This document shows positions 1-5,942 of a stretch of DNA of 15,920 bases, in pieces. The stretch is from Pauljensenia sp. GTDB lineage: Bacteria; Actinomycetota; Actinomycetes; Actinomycetales; Actinomycetaceae. Made by a program: the position numbers and the translations under genes. Below the pieces are notes generated by a model. The model saw only the letters and a program-made list of their open reading frames with translations, was not told the origin of the DNA and did no database searches. Within the stretch, counting starts at the first letter, position 1; each line of letters begins with the position of its first letter. The DNA lies in NCBI GenBank assembly GCA_029983625.1, contig JASBZF010000032.1, positions 1-15,920 on the forward strand. The letters are read 5' to 3'.

Positions 1-11
1 CGAAAGTCTTC

Positions 12-3000
12 TCAGCCTTTCGCCCTGACAGCAGCCGCCCTCGTGTTGTGTCGTTTCTTCGCGAATGCACCAAGGAGTGCCACACAGGCAAGGAACAGTG
101 CCGCAGCGTAGATGACGACAGCACCCCGACCTCCGGTCGAAGGGATTTCCAGTCCTTGAACTGTGCCCGCAGTGTCTTCATCACCTGGAGTCTCAGGAGT
201 AGCTTTCACAAAAGTGATCGGCACCGACACTTCGGACGTCGAATTGTCCGTGTAGGTCACCAACACATCGACTTTCCCGTTTTCTGTCGGGATATCGGTG
301 AGGAGTTCTTTGGAGGCGATTTTTGCTGCGGGCGCCATATTGGTCAAGCTCGCGTAGACGTCACCTTCGGTCACGTCCTCACCTTCCGGCCTCGTGATGC
401 CCGTGCTTTCCGGCTTCCAACGGTCAGCAAGGAAGTATTCGCTGATGTTTGCTGCCGCCCACACGCCGTGGTCGGCAGTGTTCGGCCCGTTCGAGTCGGT
501 CACCAATTCGAGGGTCTTCACATCCGTCACATCAAGCACGATGTGACGGGCTGGGGAGGAAGAGGTTACCGGCGATGATTTAAAAATAGACTGTCCGTCT
601 GCGAGGACTTCCATAATGATGTTGCCTGAGCTTTGACGCACCGCGCCTTCAATGCCGAGATACGCTTCAAAGAACTGCGCGTTCATATTCGACAGGTCGT
701 AGGTGACTCTTGCTGGCGCATGAGAGACAATCCCTTTCGGGAAGGGATGTTCCACACCTGATCCCAGAGTCAAAGAAATAGGCGTGTTTGACTCGATCTT
801 CCTGTCCTTGGCCATTCCTCGCCAGCCGTCGGTTTCTGTCACCGTCGGCATATCAGAGATATAGGTTGTGCGCGCCACAACATGAATCGCCTGGTTCTTT
901 GTTTTAGAGCGGCCCTGAGCATCGGTCGCAGTGAAGTTCACCCGATAGATCCCAGTTTTCGTCGTATCAATCGTGTTCGCATCCGCTGTGACCTGAAGTT
1001 GGTTCCCGGCGGAGTCGTAGGCGCTCATCGCCCTCGCAACCGTTTCCATGCTTGCGCCGCGCGGAACGAAAGTCGGACCGGTGAGGTATATGCGCGGATC
1101 CGTGTAGTTCACAGTGACGGCAGCTGACTCAACGGTAGGTTGGAGTTTGATGTCGAAGGCACGCACGCTGTACGTGTGCGGCTGCCCGTCGTCAACGATC
1201 GGGAAAGTAATACTGTCGTTCCTCACGAAAGCCATGACTTTGCCGTCCACCATGATTTCGTATCCGAGGCGAGCCTCATCCCGGCTCAGTGGATCACTCA
1301 GGGTTACTGTGACATTGCCGTTAGCGTAGGTCACGTCTTCGATTGTGGGAGCGGATAAATCCGTGAATCCCTGATCTGTGTTCAGAGCTTTCGTCCACAT
1401 GTACCAGGTTCTAAAATCGGCAGGTGCTGCGGGGATATTCGCTGCGGCAATCGCAGCTTTCACTCGTTCTTTCGCCGTAGCTTGCGCAGTGGGATTATTC
1501 GGGTAGCGCTGTTGGAAATAGTGGTGGCGGTCGAAGTGTTCGGTCATGTCGTAGCCGATCGCGGCAGAGGACAGTGCAACAATCCGATCTACTTCTGAAA
1601 GTTGAGAGAAAAGATCATCACGACGAGCACGCTGGTACTTCGCCCAGTAGTCGTGGTCGTACAGGAAAAGCTGCCAGAAAATTGACAGGTCGGACACGGG
1701 TCCCGCGTTCGTGGCATAGTCGTCACGCGCATTGCTCGTCATGAGCTTGTCGTACTGGCGTTCTTCGATTCTGTCATTTCGTTTTTCAAGAACCACCTGG
1801 TTGTAGTTCGCCCACATGTTGTTGGTGACTTCATCCCATTTCGCACCCCACGCATCCAGGTGGTGTCCGAGTTCATGAGCGATCCCCCACCCGTATTGAG
1901 TGGCACCGAAATATCCGTTCATTGTGGAAGCAGAAAAGCCCGTGTGGTCACCTGTAGCGTAAGCAAAATACCCTGCGCCCGGCATTGTTGTTGCGCGCAC
2001 AACCTGACGCGGAGTCAACACTCTGGCTTTCGGGTCGTCACCGCTGCCATCAAAGTCAGTGACGCCAGCGAACTTCAGAAGCTCCTGATACTGCTTCTTG
2101 TGGAAATCAAGGATCTCTTGCGGATTCCTGTTCTGTTCAAGATAGGCGCGTGAGGCATTCTCAGTTGTTCCCGTCGCTGTGATCCACGGGCTTGCAATTT
2201 CAGCTACATCGGCGTAACGCGAAGGGTCTGATTCCCGCAGCGCCAAGTAGTTGCGCAACTCGTTTTTGTATTCTTCAACGTCATCGCCTTCCGCAAAAAG
2301 AGGGAAGTCGTAGCCGCCAGAAATACGGATACGCGGAGCCGCGCCCTGCTGTTCAGGTGTGTAGGGGTTCTCAATGTAGATCGGCCCGCCAGGCACCTTA
2401 TTCTGAGGGTTCGCAAAAGAGGGAACCGTGAAGGTGTTTGTTCCCGGTAAAAGCTTGTACCCCTGCTTCCATCCGTTCCAGGTGCCTTGGTTCTGACTAA
2501 AAACAATTGACGGGAGCGGTTTATGCGGTTCGATATCTACGTACACCGTCACTGTTTCACCCGGACGAGCTGCGATACCGGTAGGTAACAGGCTCGATCC
2601 AAAGTTCGCCATTTTCAAGACATTGTGGGTGTGCTGGCGCACGTTGCCATCTTGGGCAGGTGTAATAATTCGGCCCGGTATTGCTTGCCCTGCCAAGAGT
2701 GCGCGGGCAGTCAGCAGCTTATCTGTCAGCGAGCCGTCCGGGTGAGTAAGAGATCGGGTGTACAGAGCCTCCACCTGTTCGCTTGTCACTCCTTCGGCGA
2801 GTTGAGTGAAAAGCGTGTCGGTAAACATGGCGTTCACTTGGGTGGAGACCTCGTCGAACTTGTAGAACACGAGTTCACCGATCGCAGCCCAGTTTTGGTA
2901 TGCCTCATCGAAGACGAACTTAATGCGCTGAGCAGTCACGCTCTTACCGAAGTCAAGCATCAGCTCGCCCTCGCGCGGAGAATACGAGCCCTGATGGACG

Positions 3001-3413
3001 AGCGTGTAATCTTCACCCGTTTCGCTCGGTGACGCATAGATCGACACTCGCGTGGGGTAGCCCTTGAGGCGAGCCCCTTCGACGCGCGGCCAGTATCCGA
3101 TACGGCCCAGTTCAATGGGATATCTGAAGTCCACGATGACTTCGTTGTGGAAAGTGTCAGTATTCTGTCTGGCGGTCTCCCAGTGACTATCGGTAAGACC
3201 ATCGACCGCATAGTAGAGTTCGCTGTTTGTAAACTCTCCGCCGTTATTCGTCAGAGACGGCGCAATGTTCTTAATACGGAAAACATCCGCATAGGAGGGA
3301 CGCTGCTCAGTTGCCGTCTCGTTCGCTGTTGCCACACCTTGACCGATGACAACAGAGAACATCAGGACACATGAGATCAATAGCGCGAAACGACGACGCA
3401 AGATGCACCCCAC
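12..3413 (-). CDS. Cell-wall-anchored M60 (enhancin/mucinase-type) zinc metallopeptidase
   Basis: Large secreted, surface-anchored protease of peptidase family M60, whose members cut mucins and other O-glycoproteins. The open frame runs up to a GTG at 3521; residue numbers below count from there. A typical Sec signal peptide begins only at residue 37 (GTG, 3413) or 41 (TTG, 3401): basic LRRR, hydrophobic stretch 45-60, AxA cleavage site near residue 66. I therefore start at 3413; neither start has a strong ribosome binding site. Domains: discoidin/F5-8C-like about 84-222; M60 region about 300-690 with HELGH at 549-553 and E564 in the WDEVTNN motif as the probable third zinc ligand; Ig/Fn3-like 723-806; DUF5011-like Ig domain 810-882; NPCBM-like domain about 885-1030; a small Rib/Big-like domain about 1055-1105. 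The C-terminus has IPSTG (1126-1130), a hydrophobic segment and a basic tail, a sortase sorting signal with I in place of L. The metal motif is intact, so the enzyme is probably active. The exact substrate is inference. Confidence 0.9.
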   Translation of the reverse strand: MGCILRRRFALLISCVLMFSVVIGQGVATANETATEQRPSYADVFRIKNIAPSLTNNGGEFTNSELYYAVDGLTDSHWETARQNTDTFHNEVIVDFRYPIELGRIGYWPRVEGARLKGYPTRVSIYASPSETGEDYTLVHQGSYSPREGELMLDFGKSVTAQRIKFVFDEAYQNWAAIGELVFYKFDEVSTQVNAMFTDTLFTQLAEGVTSEQVEALYTRSLTHPDGSLTDKLLTARALLAGQAIPGRIITPAQDGNVRQHTHNVLKMANFGSSLLPTGIAARPGETVTVYVDIEPHKPLPSIVFSQNQGTWNGWKQGYKLLPGTNTFTVPSFANPQNKVPGGPIYIENPYTPEQQGAAPRIRISGGYDFPLFAEGDDVEEYKNELRNYLALRESDPSRYADVAEIASPWITATGTTENASRAYLEQNRNPQEILDFHKKQYQELLKFAGVTDFDGSGDDPKARVLTPRQVVRATTMPGAGYFAYATGDHTGFSASTMNGYFGATQYGWGIAHELGHHLDAWGAKWDEVTNNMWANYNQVVLEKRNDRIEERQYDKLMTSNARDDYATNAGPVSDLSIFWQLFLYDHDYWAKYQRARRDDLFSQLSEVDRIVALSSAAIGYDMTEHFDRHHYFQQRYPNNPTAQATAKERVKAAIAAANIPAAPADFRTWYMWTKALNTDQGFTDLSAPTIEDVTYANGNVTVTLSDPLSRDEARLGYEIMVDGKVMAFVRNDSITFPIVDDGQPHTYSVRAFDIKLQPTVESAAVTVNYTDPRIYLTGPTFVPRGASMETVARAMSAYDSAGNQLQVTADANTIDTTKTGIYRVNFTATDAQGRSKTKNQAIHVVARTTYISDMPTVTETDGWRGMAKDRKIESNTPISLTLGSGVEHPFPKGIVSHAPARVTYDLSNMNAQFFEAYLGIEGAVRQSSGNIIMEVLADGQSIFKSSPVTSSSPARHIVLDVTDVKTLELVTDSNGPNTADHGVWAAANISEYFLADRWKPESTGITRPEGEDVTEGDVYASLTNMAPAAKIASKELLTDIPTENGKVDVLVTYTDNSTSEVSVPITFVKATPETPGDEDTAGTVQGLEIPSTGGRGAVVIYAAALFLACVALLGAFAKKRHNTRAAAVRAKG

Positions 3414-3474
3414 TGAAAACAACACCAAAGGATTAAGACAGCGAGCCGAAGCGTACACCGCCGACAACGCTGAG

Positions 3475-3503
3475 ATTCTATGAAAGAGACGCATGAGAGT
3501 CCA
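3475..3503 (-). promoter_or_regulatory. Predicted sigma-70-type promoter of the M60 peptidase gene
   Basis: On the minus strand a TGGACT -35-like hexamer (3503-3498) is separated by exactly 17 bases from a TAGAAT -10-like hexamer (3480-3475; one mismatch to TATAAT). Transcription would begin near 3468, leaving a leader of about 55-65 bases before the GTG at 3413 or TTG at 3401. The site lies inside the longest open frame, which supports the shorter protein start. It was found by eye with no experimental support. Confidence 0.45.
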
Positions 3504-3675
3504 CTTCAACAAGTCCTTCACGTCAGCTACACACCGAAGGACGCTTGCTCAACAAAATACGCTCTCACCTGCGCTCTTCTTAGGAAACATTCAGTCGCCA
3601 CCGATGAGATGGTCAGATTCCCGCTCCCTCAGCTCCCCTCCCCTGTTTCAGGCCCCGCCCTCGGCACACAATCCG

Positions 3676-3689
3676 TCAGCGGCCGCTGA
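3676..3689. repeat. 14-base perfect palindrome after the YeiH stop codon
   Basis: TCAGCGGCCGCTGA reads the same on both strands and begins two bases after the stop codon of the upstream minus-strand gene. A palindrome without a loop makes a poor terminator hairpin and no T-run follows, so it may be a protein-binding site, a weak transcript-end structure or chance. Confidence 0.4.
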
Positions 3690-3691
3690 TC

Positions 3692-4732
3692 CTAAGCGAG
3701 CAGGACACCGACAAGAGCGACAAGAGCAACAACACAAGTAGAAGCCGCAGCAAGGACGAAAGGCCGGGGGCCCACCTTCACGAAATCCTTCAAACACACT
3801 CCGGTGCCGAGGGCGAACATCGCAGACGCCAGCAAAGCGGTCTGAAGGAACTTCAGAGGCATCAAAACACTGGGCGGCACCACTCCCATCCAGCGGATCA
3901 GAACCATAAGGATGAAGCCCGCAACAAAAGCCGGCATCACCGGAGGGAGCTTCCCGCCCTCGCTGCCCATCCCAGGCAGTTCTCGACCAGAGCGGATCGC
4001 ATGTCGGCGCCACAGGGAAATAGTGGCCATCATAGGGGCGAGCATGAGCACGCGGGCAAGTTTCACGACGACTGCTCCCGCTAAAGCATCCTCACCGAGG
4101 GTTCCTCCGATGGCGACAACCTGGGCGACTTCATGAGTGGATGCGCCCGCCCACACACCCGTTGTCACAGGATCGAAACCAATGAGCGCGCCGAGGATCG
4201 GGACGATCGGGATCATGAGCGTTCCGAAAATGACGACGAGGCCAACTGCCGTCACCACTTCCTCATTGTCTTTTGTTTCGATGACACCATCGACTGCGGC
4301 GACCGCTGCAGCACCGCAAATTGAAAAACCCCCGGCGATCAGCAGTGTTTGCGTCAGTGACAGACGCATCGCACATCCAATCAGGAAAGTGAGGGCAAAT
4401 CCCACGCCCACAACCGCAATAACGACAAGAATCATTCCCAGACCAAGATCAACAATGTCGGACACAATGAGTTGAAGTCCGAGAAGAACCACACCGACCC
4501 GCAGCAGGTGTTTTGCTGAAAAAGCAAGCCCGCTTTCAAGGATGCTCGGCAGGGGGAAAGTATTGCGGGCGAGTACTCCAAGAAGGATGGCAACAAGCAT
4601 CACCGACAGGATCGGGACATAAGAATTAACGAGCAGAGAAAAAGCGACTGCGAGGAAAGAGAAAAGAACTCCGGGGACAAGACCCACCCACGAAGAAAAG
4701 GAAGGCTGCGGTGTTTTCGCTGCTGAGGTCAT
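3692..4732 (-). CDS. YeiH/UPF0324 family integral membrane protein (putative sulfate exporter family)
   Basis: Polytopic inner-membrane protein of the YeiH/UPF0324 family (Pfam Cons_hypoth698), annotated by convention as a putative sulfate exporter; the transported substrate is not established. The protein is about 346 residues, normal for the family, with roughly ten hydrophobic segments. Family signatures, numbered from the chosen start: GFSICGAAAVAA at about 135-146 and GVWAGASTHEVAQVVA at about 192-207, followed by the KLARVLMLAP segment near 224-233. I chose the ATG at 4732, where the family-like sequence begins; the frame continues to a TTG at 4789 without a good ribosome binding site, and the ATG itself has only a GGGAG too close to be ideal, so translation may be leaderless or weak. 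It follows trxB on the same strand across a 123-base gap containing a GC-rich hairpin, so it may be transcribed separately. Location beside trxB may hint at sulfur or redox metabolism, but that is only inference. Confidence 0.85.
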   Translation of the reverse strand: MTSAAKTPQPSFSSWVGLVPGVLFSFLAVAFSLLVNSYVPILSVMLVAILLGVLARNTFPLPSILESGLAFSAKHLLRVGVVLLGLQLIVSDIVDLGLGMILVVIAVVGVGFALTFLIGCAMRLSLTQTLLIAGGFSICGAAAVAAVDGVIETKDNEEVVTAVGLVVIFGTLMIPIVPILGALIGFDPVTTGVWAGASTHEVAQVVAIGGTLGEDALAGAVVVKLARVLMLAPMMATISLWRRHAIRSGRELPGMGSEGGKLPPVMPAFVAGFILMVLIRWMGVVPPSVLMPLKFLQTALLASAMFALGTGVCLKDFVKVGPRPFVLAAASTCVVALVALVGVLLA

Positions 4733-4811
4733 GCTCCCACTGTAGGAATAAAAGCACGACACCGACAGGATCTCGGGCCAGTGTGGCAAGGAGAAAACGA
4801 GGGAACCGGCT

Positions 4812-4830
4812 GGGTGGGGGGGTGGGGGGG
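4812..4830 (+). repeat. G-tract cluster with G-quadruplex potential
   Basis: The plus strand reads GGG-T-GGGGGGG-T-GGGGGGG, which satisfies the classical four-run G-quadruplex pattern because each seven-base run can supply two GGG tracts. It lies between trxB and the YeiH gene, so both minus-strand transcripts see the C-rich complement. Seven-base homopolymers are also slippage-prone. Confidence 0.7.
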
Positions 4831-4846
4831 CGCCCCCAACACACCC
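4820..4846 (-). terminator. GC-rich hairpin downstream of trxB, possible terminator
   Basis: Ten bases after the trxB stop, the minus strand can fold GGGTG (4846-4842) with CACCC (4824-4820) around the perfect 12-base palindrome GGGGGCGCCCCC (4837-4826). The stem is very stable but is followed by C-runs rather than a T-tract, so intrinsic termination would be atypical. It may instead slow polymerase, protect the trxB mRNA 3' end or partly separate trxB from the YeiH gene. Confidence 0.4.
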
Positions 4847-4855
4847 TGCGAGACC

Positions 4856-5893
4856 TCAGTCAGCTTCGGCGGCAAGCCAACGTTCGGCATCAAGTGCAGC
4901 TCGGCAGCCTGAACCGGCCGCTGTGATCGCCTGACGATAGGTGTGATCGACCGCGTCACCGCAGGCAAAGACACCCGGAACATTCGTGTACGTTGACGGC
5001 TCTGCCACCGTGATGTAACCGGCCTCGTTCAGTTCGACCTCGTGGGTGAGAAACTCCGTGCGTGGAAGATGCCCGATCGCCACGAACACACCGTCAAGAG
5101 GCAGTACTCGTTCAGAGCCATCGACAGTTGAGGACACTCGAAGTCCCGTCACAGAATCCTCACCGAGCACTTCTTCGACCACTGAGTTCCACGCGAATTC
5201 AATCTTCGGATTCGACAGAGCACGCTCAGCCATGACTTTCGAGGCGCGCAATTCATCGCGTCGATGAACGACAGTGACCTTGGAGGCAAAGTTCGTGAGG
5301 AAAGTGGCCTCTTCCATCGCAGAATCCCCACCTCCGACAACCGCCAGTTCCTTGTCTTTGAAGAAGAAACCGTCGCAGGTCGCACAGTAGGAAACTCCGT
5401 GCCCTAAGAGGCGATCCTCACCGGGCACATTCATGCGACGGTATTCAGAGCCGGTCGCTAAGATCACAGCTTTTGCGTAGATCAGTTCCTCGTCAAGGGC
5501 AAGAACCTTAACTTTCCCTGACAGATTCACTGCCGTGACATCCTCGTAGCGGATATCCGCCCCGAACTTCTCAGCCTGTTCAGCCATTCGTCCCATGAGG
5601 TCTGGACCTTGAACGCCCTCGGGGAAACCGGGGAAATTCTCCACCTCGGTCGTATTCATCAGTGCCCCGCCCGCACTGATCGCACCGGCAAGGACAACGG
5701 GCTTCAGGCCCGCACGAGCCGTGTAGATCGCCGCCGTGTAGCCCGCAGGGCCCGAGCCGACGATAACGACCTCGTGGACCTGAGCGTCTGCGGGGATATC
5801 GCTGGACGGACGCGCTGCAACAGCGACAGAAGTGTCCTCATCGGAAACAGTGAGGGGGCGAAGAAGATCCGGGACGGGAGTAAACGAAGACAT
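4856..5893 (-). CDS. trxB: Thioredoxin-disulfide reductase
   Basis: Cytoplasmic flavoenzyme that uses NADPH to reduce oxidised thioredoxin. Family motifs are all present in the 345-residue product: FAD-binding GSGPAG at 46-51, redox-active CATC (C170, C173) in the SYCATCDG context, NADPH-binding GGGDSA at 187-192 with HRRDELRAS at 210-218 (arginines typical of NADP preference), and the C-terminal FAD motif GVFACGD at 307-313. The flavin core normally begins a few residues before the glycine motif; here about 40 extra residues precede it. The ATG at 5893 has only a weak upstream GGA, so the true start could be internal, though no better one is obvious. The gene begins 49 bases after murJ and is probably cotranscribed with it. 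No thioredoxin gene follows, unlike the trxB-trxA pair found in many Actinobacteria, so its thioredoxin partner must be elsewhere. Confidence 0.95.
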   Translation of the reverse strand: MSSFTPVPDLLRPLTVSDEDTSVAVAARPSSDIPADAQVHEVVIVGSGPAGYTAAIYTARAGLKPVVLAGAISAGGALMNTTEVENFPGFPEGVQGPDLMGRMAEQAEKFGADIRYEDVTAVNLSGKVKVLALDEELIYAKAVILATGSEYRRMNVPGEDRLLGHGVSYCATCDGFFFKDKELAVVGGGDSAMEEATFLTNFASKVTVVHRRDELRASKVMAERALSNPKIEFAWNSVVEEVLGEDSVTGLRVSSTVDGSERVLPLDGVFVAIGHLPRTEFLTHEVELNEAGYITVAEPSTYTNVPGVFACGDAVDHTYRQAITAAGSGCRAALDAERWLAAEAD

Positions 5894-5942
5894 GAGAATC
5901 CAATCTGTTTTTCAGTCGTGACCGTGCAGATGCGCTGTCGGG

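Larger units (their letters stand above)
3414..3691. other. Non-coding gap between the YeiH gene and the M60 gene (about 278 bases)
   Basis: If the peptidase starts at 3413, this stretch holds no credible gene; short open frames on either strand lack ribosome binding sites or recognisable protein features. It contains the predicted peptidase promoter (3475-3503), a 14-base perfect palindrome just after the YeiH stop (3676-3689), and the only intergenic copy of the repeated octamer CGCCCTCG (3656-3663). No hairpin followed by a T-run is visible. Confidence 0.55.

Noticed and set aside
48..3374. Many plus-strand open frames opposite the M60 peptidase
   Set aside because: They lie antisense to a gene with clear domain structure, have no recognisable protein features and lack ribosome binding sites.
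3480..3741. Short plus-strand open frames between the M60 and YeiH genes
   Set aside because: Composition is unlike protein, there is no ribosome binding site, and they overlap the predicted minus-strand promoter and run into the YeiH gene.
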